DNA of 64,000 nt from Gaiellasilicea sp963794385 (GCA_963794385.1 CAWCDT010000010.1:124001-188000), one strand, 5' to 3'; positions 56,427 through 64,000 are shown, numbered from the stretch's first letter. The notes: generated by a model not told the origin, from the letters alone. Made by a program: numbers and translations.

Positions 56427-58639
56427 GCACGACCGCCCAGCCGACGCGGCTCCGGCTCGGGCGCGTGGGGGACGCGGCCGTCCGGCACGACGCCGTGCCG
56501 AAGGTGGCCGGGGAGTTCGCGTACTCGAGCGACCTCCACGCCGCCGGCATGCTCTGGGGCGTCACCATCCGCAGCCCGCACGCGCACGCGAAGATCGCCG
56601 AGCTCGACATCTCCGCCGCGGTGCGGATGCCCGGCGTGCACGCCGTCCTCACGCACGCCGACGTGCCGGGCCAGAAGACGTACGGGCTCGAGTTCGCCGA
56701 CCAGCCGGTGCTCGCGGCCGACCGCGTCCGCTACTACGGCGAGCCGGTCGCGCTCGTCGCGGCCGAGGAGCCCGAGCAGGCGCGACGCGCTGCCGCCGCC
56801 GTGCGGGTCGAGTACGAGGTGCTCGAGGCGGTGACGGACATGGAGCGGGCGACCGAGCAGCCGCCGCTCCATCCCGACCGGCCGACGATGGGCCACGGCT
56901 ACCGTCAGGACGACCGGCCGAACGTCGTCCGCCACATGGTGATCCGGCGCGGCGACCCGGACGCCGAGGGCGACGTGACCGTCACCGGCGTCTACGACGT
57001 CGGTATCCAGGACCAGGCATTCCTCGGCCCGGAGTCGGGCCTCGCGGTGCCCGACGGCGAAGGAGGCGTCGACGTCTACGTGGCCACGCAGTGGCTCCAC
57101 GTCGACCGCGACCAGGTCGCTCCCTGCCTCGGCCTGCCGCCGGAGATGGTGCGGATCCACCTCGCCGGCGTCGGCGGCGCCTTCGGTGGCCGCGAGGACC
57201 TCTCGATGCAGATCCACGGCGCGATGCTCGCGCTGCACACCGACCGGCCCGTGAAGATCGTCTACAACCGCGAGGAGTCGTTCTTCGGCCACGTCCACCG
57301 GCATCCGGCGCGAATCCGGTGCGAGCACCGCGCGACGCGGGCGGGTGAGCTCGTGAGCGTGCGCATGCAGATCCTGCTCGACGGCGGGGCGTATGCGTCC
57401 AGCTCGACGGCGGTCACGTCGAACGCGGCCTCGTTCGCGGTCGGCCCGTACAAGATCGCGAACGCGCTGATCGAGTCGACCTGCGTCTACTCGAACAACC
57501 CGCCCTGCGGCGCGATGCGGGGGTTCGGCGCGGCGCAGACCTGTTTCGCGGCCGAGGCGCAGATGGACAAGCTCGCCGCGGCGCTCGGGATCGACCCGGT
57601 CGAGCTGCGGCTCCTGAACGCGCTCGGCCCGGGCGACACGCTGCCGACGGGCCAGGTCATCGAGGGCTCGCTGCCGGTCGCCGAGGTGATCCGCCGCGCC
57701 GCCGAGCTGGCGGTGCCGGAGCCCGAGCAGCTGCCGCGCGAGGCGATCCGGCTTCCCGGCGGAGCGGGCAACACGACGCGGGGCGAGGGAGTCCGGCGCG
57801 GTGTCGGCTTCGCCGTCGGCTTCAAGAACATCTGCTACTCGGAGGGCTTCGACGACTCGACGGCCGCCCGCGTGATCCTGCGCGCCGACGGCTCGGCGGA
57901 GATCCACTGCGCGTCGGCCGAGGTCGGCCAGGGTGTGACGGACGTGATCCTCCAGGTCGCCCGCACCGAGCTCGGCACCGACGACGTCGCGCTCGCGCCG
58001 GCGGACACTGCGGCGGTCGGCTCGGCCGGCTCGGCGTCGGCGTCGCGGATGACCTGGATGGCCGCGGGAGCCGTGCAGAAGGCGTGTCGGGCTGCGGTCG
58101 AGGAGCAGCGCCGAACCGGCGGCGACGTGGACGTCGAGCGCGTCTACCGCCACGCGCGCACGACGCCGCTCGACCCGGAGACGGGCCAGGTCACGGGCGA
58201 GCGCGCGCACGTCTCGTTCGCCGTGGCCGCGATGCGAGTCGTCGCGGAAGTCGACGTCGACCTCGGGCTGACCCGGGTCGTCTGGATCGGCACGGCCCAG
58301 GACGTCGGCAAGGCGATCAACCCGCTGGCCGTCGAGGGGCAGATCGAGGGTGGCACCGCGCAGGGGCTCGGCCTCGCCCTGATGGAGGAGATCCGCACCG
58401 CCGACGGCCTGATCACGAACGCGAGCTTCACGGACTACCTGATCCCGACTGCGCTCGACATGCCGCCCGTCGAGAGCGTGCTCGTCGAGGATCCCGAGCC
58501 CGGCGCCCCCTACGGCCTCAAGGGCGTCGGCGAGCCGCCGACCGTCGTCTCGACCGCCGCGGTCGTCTCCGCGCTCCGTCACGCGACCGGCCGTGAGCTC
58601 GCACGCGTGCCAGTCCGCCCGGACGACATCGCGCTGTAG
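56423..58639 (+). CDS. Xanthine dehydrogenase-type molybdopterin-binding subunit
   Basis: 738 residues from GTG 56423. N-terminal Ald_Xan_dh domain (KVAGEFAYSSDLHAAGMLWG) and Moco-binding domain with GVGGAFGGRED, PPCGAMRGFGAAQ, EVGQGVTDVI and the catalytic Glu in LKGVGEPP. With the two upstream subunits it hydroxylates purines (xanthine or hypoxanthine) at carbon. The divergent urate pathway supports purine rather than CO or aldehyde substrate. Confidence 0.92.
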   Translation: MSTTAQPTRLRLGRVGDAAVRHDAVPKVAGEFAYSSDLHAAGMLWGVTIRSPHAHAKIAELDISAAVRMPGVHAVLTHADVPGQKTYGLEFADQPVLAADRVRYYGEPVALVAAEEPEQARRAAAAVRVEYEVLEAVTDMERATEQPPLHPDRPTMGHGYRQDDRPNVVRHMVIRRGDPDAEGDVTVTGVYDVGIQDQAFLGPESGLAVPDGEGGVDVYVATQWLHVDRDQVAPCLGLPPEMVRIHLAGVGGAFGGREDLSMQIHGAMLALHTDRPVKIVYNREESFFGHVHRHPARIRCEHRATRAGELVSVRMQILLDGGAYASSSTAVTSNAASFAVGPYKIANALIESTCVYSNNPPCGAMRGFGAAQTCFAAEAQMDKLAAALGIDPVELRLLNALGPGDTLPTGQVIEGSLPVAEVIRRAAELAVPEPEQLPREAIRLPGGAGNTTRGEGVRRGVGFAVGFKNICYSEGFDDSTAARVILRADGSAEIHCASAEVGQGVTDVILQVARTELGTDDVALAPADTAAVGSAGSASASRMTWMAAGAVQKACRAAVEEQRRTGGDVDVERVYRHARTTPLDPETGQVTGERAHVSFAVAAMRVVAEVDVDLGLTRVVWIGTAQDVGKAINPLAVEGQIEGGTAQGLGLALMEEIRTADGLITNASFTDYLIPTALDMPPVESVLVEDPEPGAPYGLKGVGEPPTVVSTAAVVSALRHATGRELARVPVRPDDIAL

Positions 58640-59092
58640 CTACTTCCGCAGTGCGAGCGCCGCTCCCGCGGCGAGCAGCAGGAGCCCGAGCGCGCGCGGC
58701 CAGGTGAGGGCGACCTTCTCGACGCCGAACCAGCCGTAGCGGTCGATTGCGGCGGCCATCGCGAGCTGGCCTGCTATCAGGAGGGCGATCGTGGCCGCCG
58801 CCCCGAGCCGCGGCGTCACGACCGTGATCGTGAGCACGACGACGACGCCCATGCCGCCGCCGCCCACCCAGTACCACCAGGGCGAGCGGAGGGCCTCGCC
58901 GAAGCCGGCCAGGCTCTGGCGGACGACGAGCAGCACCGTGACGGCGATGACCGTCGAGAAGGCGAGGTTGGCCGCGAGCGCCTCGAACGAGCCGATCCGC
59001 TCGCCGAACCGGCCCATCACCGCGACCTGGATCGAGCCCGCGAGCCCGGCTACGAGCGCCAGCGCGACGGCGGCTCCGGTCCCTGCTCCCAT
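58640..59092 (-). CDS. DMT-superfamily small transporter (DUF606/YdcZ-like)
   Basis: 150 residues from ATG 59092 with five hydrophobic segments (AAVALALVAGLAGSIQVAVMG, LAFSTVIAVTVLLVV, WWYWVGGGGMGVVVVLTITVV, AATIALLIAGQLAMAAAID, ALGLLLLAAGAALAL). The GRFGERIGSFEAL and PWWYWVGG motifs match the YdcZ family. Substrate unknown; it abuts the xdh stop head-on. Confidence 0.82.
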   Translation of the reverse strand: MGAGTGAAVALALVAGLAGSIQVAVMGRFGERIGSFEALAANLAFSTVIAVTVLLVVRQSLAGFGEALRSPWWYWVGGGGMGVVVVLTITVVTPRLGAAATIALLIAGQLAMAAAIDRYGWFGVEKVALTWPRALGLLLLAAGAALALRK

Positions 59093-59143
59093 GCGAGACG
59101 AAGCTATACGCTCACGCCGTCCCCAGGCGAGAGGAGAGTCCAG

Positions 59144-59425
59144 ATGGTTCGAGCGGTGATCCAGTACGAGTCCGAGCCCGACGCGGAGCGCTACGCCCAA
59201 CACGTGTCCGAGTTCGCCGACAAGGTCGAGTGCGACGCGTTCCGGCACGGTAAGGCGTTCGGCTCGCCGTTCGGGGAGCCGCCGTTCGCGTACTACGCCG
59301 AGTTCGAATGGGCCGACATGGATGCGTTCAAGGCGGGCGCCCGCTCGGAAGAGTTCGCGGCGAGCGGCAAGGACGCGATGGAGATGAACATCCCGTTCAC
59401 GGTCACGTTCGTCGAGTGCGCGTGA
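59144..59425 (+). CDS. EthD-like dimeric alpha/beta-barrel protein
   Basis: 93 residues behind GAGAGGAGAG. MVRAVIQYESEPDAERYAQHV and EFEWADMDAFKAGARSEEF fit the EthD/ABM-like ferredoxin fold of small catabolic or monooxygenase-associated proteins. Its stop overlaps the crotonase start (GTGA), suggesting a shared pathway. Confidence 0.7.
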   Translation: MVRAVIQYESEPDAERYAQHVSEFADKVECDAFRHGKAFGSPFGEPPFAYYAEFEWADMDAFKAGARSEEFAASGKDAMEMNIPFTVTFVECA

Positions 59426-60234
59426 CGCAACCGGACCAGCCGCGGCCGCTGCCACCCGAGGAGCTCGGTTTCGAACGGATCGTCTACGAGAAGGCAGCTC
59501 CGCGGGCGACTGTGACCCTGAACCGGCCTGACGTGCTGAACGCGTTCGACTTTCGGATGCTGCGCGAGCTCGCGCGCGCGTTCGAGGACGCGAGCTGGGA
59601 CGACGAGATCCGCGTCGTCGTGGTCACCGGAGCCGGCCGTGCGTTCTGCGTCGGGGCCGACCTGCGCGCCTGGGGCGAGGACCTGCTCGGGAACTCGAAG
59701 GAGTACTGGAAGTGGTTCGGGGCGTTCAAGGACATGCACGACCGGCTGCGCGAGATCGGCAAGCCCACGGTCGCGCGCGTCCAGGGCATCGCCGTCGGCG
59801 GCGGCAACGAGCTGCAGATGGCCTGCGACCTGGCGGTGATGGTCGACGACGCGTTCATCCGCCACGTCGGGCTCGAGCACGGCTCGGTCCCGGCGGGCGG
59901 CGCCACCCAGTGGCTGCCGATCATGATCGGCGACCGGCGGGCGCGGGAGATAATCCTGCTCTGCGACGAGGTGCCGGCGACCCTGGCGGCGGAGTGGGGG
60001 CTCGTCAACCGGGCCGTCCCGGCGGCGGAGCTCGACGCAGTCGTCGACGAGTGGGTCGAGAAGCTCGCCCGGAAGCTCCCCGAGACGACCCGCTACGCGA
60101 AGCAGCAGCTGAACTGGTGGCGCGATGTCTCCTGGCACGAGACGGTCGGCCACGCCCGCGACTGGCTCGCGCTCTCGATGCTCGGAGACGAGGCGCAGGG
60201 CGCGATCCGGAGCTTCCTCGAGCGCTCGCGCTAG
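59422..60234 (+). CDS. Enoyl-CoA hydratase/isomerase (crotonase family)
   Basis: 270 residues from GTG 59422. Oxyanion-hole motifs GAGRAFCVGADLRAWGEDL and AVGGGNELQMACDLAVM; the catalytic Glu positions are in GLEHGSVPAGGATQ. The WFGAFKDMHDRL segment and larger size set it apart from FadB-type hydratases. Reaction on the CoA thioester is not fixed. Confidence 0.88.
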   Translation: MTQPDQPRPLPPEELGFERIVYEKAAPRATVTLNRPDVLNAFDFRMLRELARAFEDASWDDEIRVVVVTGAGRAFCVGADLRAWGEDLLGNSKEYWKWFGAFKDMHDRLREIGKPTVARVQGIAVGGGNELQMACDLAVMVDDAFIRHVGLEHGSVPAGGATQWLPIMIGDRRAREIILLCDEVPATLAAEWGLVNRAVPAAELDAVVDEWVEKLARKLPETTRYAKQQLNWWRDVSWHETVGHARDWLALSMLGDEAQGAIRSFLERSR

Positions 60235-60260
60235 ATGGCTGATCGGCAACTAGCCATCTA
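60232..60260. repeat. Perfect 9-bp inverted repeat before the GNAT gene
   Basis: TAGATGGCT, 11 bases, AGCCATCTA. The left arm includes the stop codon of the preceding gene; the right arm ends one base before the ATG of the next. An 8-codon ORF (MADRQLAI, 60235-60261) runs through it and its TAA overlaps that ATG. It could form an RNA hairpin controlling translation or be a dimeric operator. Confidence 0.55.
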
Positions 60261-60755
60261 ATGGAGCTCAGGACGGAGCGGCTCGTGCTGCGGCCCGTCA
60301 CCGAAGCCGACCTCGACACGCTGCTCTCGATCCGGAACGCGCCCGAGGTGGTCGGAACGACGAGCACGGGCGAGCCGCTGCCGCGGGAGCGGATGGCCGG
60401 CCAGCTGGAGCGAAGGGTGGCGAGCTGGCGCGAGCACGGCCTCGGCTCCTGGCTGATCCTGCTCGAGGGCAGCCCGGTCGGCTACGTGGAGGTGGCGCCG
60501 ATCGGGGAGGACAGCGGCGTCGATCCGGACGAGATCGAGCTCGGCGTGGTCGTGCACCCGCGCGAGTGGGGCAAGGGCATCGCGGCCGAGGCGGGCCTCG
60601 CCGCGGCCGGGGACCTCTTCGAGCGCGTCGGCCTGGAGCGCGTCTACGTCGGTGTCGACCCGGAGAACGAGCGGTCGCTCCGCGCGCTCGCCAAGGCGCC
60701 AGGTGTGCGCCAGGTGAACGACGAGCTGTACGAGCTGACCGCCGGCGGAGGTTAG
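60261..60755 (+). CDS. GNAT-family N-acetyltransferase (RimJ/RimL type)
   Basis: 164 residues. TERLVLRPVTEADLDTLL start, acetyl-CoA loop VVVHPREWGKGIAAEAGLAAAG and ERVYVGVDPENERSLRALAKAPG. Likely acetylates a protein N terminus, amino acid or small amine. The ATG overlaps a mini-ORF stop (TAATG). Confidence 0.88.
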   Translation: MELRTERLVLRPVTEADLDTLLSIRNAPEVVGTTSTGEPLPRERMAGQLERRVASWREHGLGSWLILLEGSPVGYVEVAPIGEDSGVDPDEIELGVVVHPREWGKGIAAEAGLAAAGDLFERVGLERVYVGVDPENERSLRALAKAPGVRQVNDELYELTAGGG

Positions 60756-60764
60756 GCTCCGCGC

Positions 60765-61535
60765 ATGAGCGAGGTGCTGACCGAGCGCGACGGGGCTGTC
60801 TTGACGATCACTCTGAACCGCCCCGAAGTCTTCAACGCCTTCAACGCGGCCCTCCACGCCGCACTGCGCTCGGCGCTCGACGAGGCGGCTGCGCCGGAGA
60901 TCCGCGCAGTCGTGATCACGGGCGCCGGCAGGGGGTTCTGCGCCGGCCAGGACTTGAAGGAGTTCCAGGAGCTGCCGGGATCGATCCGCGAGCGGCTCGA
61001 GGCGAGCTATCACCCGAACATCCGCGCCATCCGCGGCCTCGAGAAGCCTGTGCTCGCCTCCGTGAACGGGCCCTGTGCGGGCGCGGGCCTCTCGCTCGCG
61101 GCCGCGTGTGACATCCGGATCGCCGCCGACACGGCCTCGTTCGTACCGGGCTTCATCGGGATCGGGCTCGTGCCCGACTCGGGCGGCTCGTGGTTCATTC
61201 ACCGCCTGCTCGGGTTCGCGCGCGCGTTCGAGTGGATGACGTCGAACCGGAAGCTGACGGCCGCCGAGGCGCACGCCTGGGGGCTCGTGTCGGAGGTCGT
61301 CGAGGCGGACGGGCTCGTCGCGCGGGCAGCCGAGCTCGCGGCCGACTACGCGGCGAAGCCGACGCGTGGGATCGGGCTGACCAAGCGGCTCTTCGAACAC
61401 GCTTACGCCGCGTCACTCGACGGGCAGCTCGAGCTCGAGGCCGAGCTCCAGCAGCAGGCGACCGGCACGGCGGACTTCGCCGAGGGCGTGGCCGCCTTCC
61501 TCGAGAAGCGCGAGCCCCGCTTCAGCGGTTCTTAG
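60765..61535 (+). CDS. Enoyl-CoA hydratase/isomerase, PaaG-like
   Basis: 256 residues. Motifs GAGRGFCAGQDLKEF and NGPCAGAGLSLAAACDIRIA, then FVPGFIGIGLVPDSGGSWFIHRLLG with Asp in the PaaG position (PDSG). PaaG isomerises the ring epoxide of phenylacetyl-CoA to the oxepin form; the PDSG motif favours it over simple hydratases. No other paa genes are in this window. Confidence 0.88.
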   Translation: MSEVLTERDGAVLTITLNRPEVFNAFNAALHAALRSALDEAAAPEIRAVVITGAGRGFCAGQDLKEFQELPGSIRERLEASYHPNIRAIRGLEKPVLASVNGPCAGAGLSLAAACDIRIAADTASFVPGFIGIGLVPDSGGSWFIHRLLGFARAFEWMTSNRKLTAAEAHAWGLVSEVVEADGLVARAAELAADYAAKPTRGIGLTKRLFEHAYAASLDGQLELEAELQQQATGTADFAEGVAAFLEKREPRFSGS

Positions 61536-61813
61536 GCCTGTCCGCAGGCGCCGCAGAACTGCGTCCCGACGCGGCGGCGGGCGGAGCAGTGGGGGCACGG
61601 TGCCCTGACGACGTTCCCGCACCCCTCGCAGCGCGCGATCGCCTGTTGCTCGGCCGCCGTCGGCTCTCGGAGCGGCAAGGCGCGCCGCACGTAGTCGTCG
61701 AGCTCCTGGTAGGCCCAGATGCCGCCGACCAGGAGGAAGGCGGCGAGGACGAGCGCCAGCAGCTTCTCGCTCTTCGTCGTCTGCAGTTGCTCGACGTCGA
61801 GCTCGGCGGTCAT
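61532..61813 (-). CDS. Membrane-anchored zinc-ribbon protein
   Basis: 93 residues: one membrane helix at ~18-36 (LLALVLAAFLLVGGIWAYQ) and a C-terminal double zinc ribbon, CEGCGNVVRAPCPHC then FCGACG. Its ATG overlaps the stop of the selenoprotein-like gene upstream (ATGA), so it is translated from the same message. Function unknown; the Cys-rich tail may be redox-active or metal-binding. Confidence 0.75.
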   Translation of the reverse strand: MTAELDVEQLQTTKSEKLLALVLAAFLLVGGIWAYQELDDYVRRALPLREPTAAEQQAIARCEGCGNVVRAPCPHCSARRRVGTQFCGACGQA

Positions 61814-62025
61814 CCCACCAGGGCGACGATCTCGTCTTCTTCTGGGAACCGGCCTTCTCGTTGCTTCGAGAACACGAGCTCGCCGTCGACGAGCACGTCG
61901 AACTGGCTCTTCGCGCCCGCGACGATCGACGCCTCGACGCCGTTGCCGGTCAGCACGGCCGCGAGACTCGCGGCCCGTCGGTCATAGCCGCTTCAGACGG
62001 GGCAGTAGTGGATCTCGACGGTCAC
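61810..62025 (-). CDS. Rdx/SelW-family selenoprotein (UGA read as selenocysteine in C-x-x-U)
   Basis: GTG 62025 to stop at 61810, 71 residues if the TGA at 61995-61993 encodes Sec at position 11. The N terminus reads VTVEIHYCPVU, giving the C8-x-x-U11 redox motif of SelW/Rdx thioredoxin-like proteins; downstream FDVLVDGELVFSK and GRFPEEDEIVALV match the family end to end. There is homology on both sides of the TGA and no frame change across it. A stem-loop of SECIS type follows. The stop overlaps the zinc-ribbon gene (ATGA). Alternative: a base error in a Cys codon (TGC or TGT). No Sec machinery gene is in this window. Confidence 0.8.
61957..61992 (-). promoter_or_regulatory. Bacterial SECIS-like stem-loop
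   Basis: After the TGA, 17 bases lead to GGCCGCGA-GTC-TCGCGGCC (61975-61957), an 8-bp perfect stem with loop GUC (or 7 bp with loop AGUCU). The loop starts 26 bases after the UGA and has a G within its first two bases, the geometry described for bacterial SECIS elements that bind SelB. Confidence 0.6.
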
Positions 62026-62044
62026 GGCCGAACCCTATCCCGCT

Positions 62045-63595
62045 TCACGGACACGGCCTGTGCCGTTGCACGATCGCCGCGAGATCGAGCCCTCCTGGCA
62101 GCGTCCCGAAGACGCCGCCCGGACGGTCGAGCCGCGACGCGCAGAAGGCGTCGGCCACCTCCGGCGCGCCGTGGCGGAGGAGGAGCGACGCCTGGAGCGT
62201 GACGGCGAGCAGCTCGAGCAGGGTGCGGGCGCCTTCCTCGTCCGGCTCCGCCAGCGCGCGCTCGAGCCGCTCGATCGCCGCGTCGAGGCGTGTGTCGCCG
62301 CCTTCCGCGAGCCGCACCTCGGCGAGGAACGCGTCCGCGGTCTCGGGCTCGCGCCCGAGCGCGCGCAGGACGTCCAGCGCGTTGACGTTGCCCGATCCCT
62401 CCCAGATCGAGTTGAGGGGGCTCTCGCGGTACAGCCGCGGCAACTGCGACTCCTCGACATAGCCGTTCCCGCCCAGGCACTCGAGCGCCTCGGCGACGAG
62501 CGGGGGCGTCCGCTTGCAGACCCAGAACTTGGCGACCGCGGTCGCGAGCCGGCGGAACGGGCCGTCCGCCTCGTCATAGGCCCGGGCGAGCCGGAGCGCG
62601 GTGACTGTCGCGGCCTCGGACTCGACGCAAAGGTCGGCGAGTACGTTCTGCATCAGCGGCTGCTCGGCGAGCAGCCGCCCGAAGGCGGACCGATGGGCGG
62701 CGTGGTGCGTCGCCTCCGCGACCGCGCGGCGCTGGAGCGCCGCCGAGCCGAGCACGCAGTCGAGCCGGGTGTGGTTGACCATCTCGACGATCGTCCGGAC
62801 GCCCCGGCCTTCCTCTCCCACCAGCCTCCCCTCGACCGCGTCGAGGACGATCTCCGCCGAGGCGTTCGAGCGGTTGCCGAGCTTGTCCTTGAGCCGGTCG
62901 ATCCGGAAGCCGGGCTGCGGTCGCCGGACGAGGAAGCAGGAGAGGCCGGCCGGCGCGTGCGCGAGCACGAGAAACGCGTCGCTCATCGGCGCGGAGCAGA
63001 ACCACTTGTGGCCGTCGAGGATCCAAGCGTCACCGTCTTCGTGGGCCGTCGTCTCGTTCGCCCGCACGTCCGAGCCGCCCTGCCGCTCCGTCATCGCCAT
63101 CCCGCAGAGCGCCTCGCCGCTCGTCAGCCGGGGGATCCACTCGGCGGCGACGTCGGGTTGGGCCCGCAGCGCCGGGACGGCGGCAAACGTCATCGAGACG
63201 GGGCAGCAGACGCCGGCCTCGACCTGTCCGAGCAGGAGGAAGAGTGCCGCCCTCGCGACGTGCGCGCCGGGCCGCTCGTCGACCCACGGGAGCGACTGGA
63301 CGCGTGCGTCCAAGGCGAGCCGCAGCAGCGAGTCCCAGGCGGGATGGAACTCGATCTCGTCGATGCGCTCGCCGTAGCGGTCGTGGGTCCGCAGGACGGG
63401 CGGATGCTCGTTCGCGAGCCTGCCCCAGTCGAGCGGCTCGCCGCCGGCGGAGGCCCCGAACGCGGCGACCTCGGCCTCCCAGGGCGCGCCACCCTCGCGG
63501 CGCAGCCCCTCGACGAGCACGGCGTCCTGCTCGTAGAGGTTGTAGCGCTCGAGCGGCGGCGGCTGGTTTGCCCCCCGCGTGCCGGCGATCGCCAT
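62045..63595 (-). CDS. Acyl-CoA dehydrogenase, AidB-like subgroup
   Basis: 516 residues. The FAD-binding and catalytic core shows CGMAMTERQGGSDVRANET, DGHKWFCSAPMSDAFLVLA, LKDKLGNRSNASAEIVLDAV and LECLGGNGYVEESQLPRLYRESPLNSIWEG, characteristic of the AidB/isovaleryl-type group, with an extra C-terminal domain. AidB-like proteins may act on acyl-CoA or in alkylation stress. Starts by TGATG overlap with the upstream FAD oxidase and lies 20 bp before the selenoprotein start. Confidence 0.9.
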   Translation of the reverse strand: MAIAGTRGANQPPPLERYNLYEQDAVLVEGLRREGGAPWEAEVAAFGASAGGEPLDWGRLANEHPPVLRTHDRYGERIDEIEFHPAWDSLLRLALDARVQSLPWVDERPGAHVARAALFLLLGQVEAGVCCPVSMTFAAVPALRAQPDVAAEWIPRLTSGEALCGMAMTERQGGSDVRANETTAHEDGDAWILDGHKWFCSAPMSDAFLVLAHAPAGLSCFLVRRPQPGFRIDRLKDKLGNRSNASAEIVLDAVEGRLVGEEGRGVRTIVEMVNHTRLDCVLGSAALQRRAVAEATHHAAHRSAFGRLLAEQPLMQNVLADLCVESEAATVTALRLARAYDEADGPFRRLATAVAKFWVCKRTPPLVAEALECLGGNGYVEESQLPRLYRESPLNSIWEGSGNVNALDVLRALGREPETADAFLAEVRLAEGGDTRLDAAIERLERALAEPDEEGARTLLELLAVTLQASLLLRHGAPEVADAFCASRLDRPGGVFGTLPGGLDLAAIVQRHRPCP

Positions 63596-64000
63596 CAGGC
63601 CGGGGGGATGTTCTGGTTGAAGCGGAGCACGTTGCCGGGGTCGTAGCTCCGCTTGACCTCACGCAGCCGCTCGAACCGCTTGGCGCCGAAGGCCGCGCGG
63701 ACGCGGTCGACCGGCTCGTCGGCCTGCATGTAGTTCAGGTAGCCGCCGCCCTGGAGCGAGTGCGGCTCCACGGCTGCTGCGGTGTGGCGGGCCCAGGCGA
63801 TCCCGACGTCGTCGAGCGACGCGTCCTCCCAGATGCCGAGCGCGCTGACGTTGAACGCCGCCTCGCGGAACCCGACCGCGGTCGCATCGGCCGGCACGCG
63901 CGCGGCCGCGCCGTGGATCGCCTCGATCAGGATCCCTCCGGGTGTCTCCTCGGGGGCCTCGAACCGGGCGCAGAGTTCGTCGATCGCAGTGTCGGGCAGC
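63595..64000 (-). CDS. FAD-linked oxidase, berberine-bridge-type C terminus (partial)
   Basis: Open from the window edge to the stop at 63595, 134 residues seen. The end carries the BBE motif YLNYMQADEPVDRVRAAFGAKRFERLREVKRSYDPGNVLRFNQNIPP (recognised in parts: YLNYM, YDPGNVLRFNQNI), typical of flavin-dependent oxidases with a covalently bound FAD. The FAD-binding half lies outside the window. Confidence 0.85.
   Translation of the reverse strand, partial: LPDTAIDELCARFEAPEETPGGILIEAIHGAAARVPADATAVGFREAAFNVSALGIWEDASLDDVGIAWARHTAAAVEPHSLQGGGYLNYMQADEPVDRVRAAFGAKRFERLREVKRSYDPGNVLRFNQNIPPA

Overview
The window is a GC-rich chromosome segment with many GTG and a few TTG starts, frequent 1-4 bp stop/start overlaps, a CIRCE-controlled groES-groEL pair, a WXG100/FHA-ATPase type VII secretion island, SseB-like proteins and a menaquinone futalosine-pathway gene. 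This points to an Actinomycetota bacterium. Class Thermoleophilia (Gaiellales or Solirubrobacterales relatives) is my inference, from the secreted beta-helix protein with a small C-terminal beta module and from the overall gene mix. Many single-base disruptions, mostly net +1, suggest an assembly with residual insertion errors, so several formally broken genes are probably intact in the cell.

Layout: (1) 1-8.0 kb: five tandem paralogous exported amidohydrolases of the YtcJ-like family. (2) 8.0-12.9 kb, minus: a complete branched-chain-amino-acid-type ABC importer behind a recognisable promoter. (3) 13.0-18.2 kb, minus: an M24 creatinase/prolidase-like enzyme, the E1 alpha, E2 and E1 beta genes of a 2-oxoacid dehydrogenase complex and an XRE-cupin regulator; a palindrome overlaps the promoter. 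(4) 18.3-21.8 kb: intradiol dioxygenase (frameshifted), another exported amidohydrolase, an ASCH-like protein and a Nudix hydrolase. (5) 21.8-25.5 kb: groES-groEL, a sulfite-oxidase-like molybdoenzyme, YgfZ, and a tRNA-Arg with the unusual anticodon GCG. (6) 26.4-37.3 kb: type VII secretion island with an EssC-like ATPase facing a minus-strand operon of WXG100-like proteins, two large proteins sharing an N-terminal module, SseB-like proteins, a lipoprotein and a possible immunity gene. (7) 37.5-42.1 kb: secreted beta-helix protein, transmembrane Ser/Thr kinase and small membrane proteins. (8) 42.0-51.5 kb: FAD-linked oxidase, ornithine cyclodeaminase homologue, DtxR-type regulator, MqnD, thiolase, cupin, aldehyde dehydrogenase, MFS transporter and M20 amidohydrolase. 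(9) 51.5-59.1 kb: a purine-catabolism cluster (8-oxoguanine deaminase, three-subunit xanthine dehydrogenase, PuuD urate hydroxylase, HIU hydrolase, OHCU decarboxylase) able to take guanine-derived purines and xanthine to allantoin. (10) 59.1-64 kb: two crotonase-fold enzymes, a GNAT acetyltransferase, acyl-CoA dehydrogenase and an FAD oxidase cut by the window edge.

The observation I would check first is at 61810-62025 on the minus strand. A 71-residue Rdx/SelW-family protein is encoded only if an in-frame TGA in a C-x-x-U motif is read as selenocysteine. A stem-loop with bacterial SECIS geometry follows the TGA, and the gene overlaps a zinc-ribbon membrane protein gene by ATGA. A conventional ORF caller would miss it. 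The type VII island is the second most interesting locus, because of the shared N-terminal module in its two large proteins and the candidate toxin/immunity pair.
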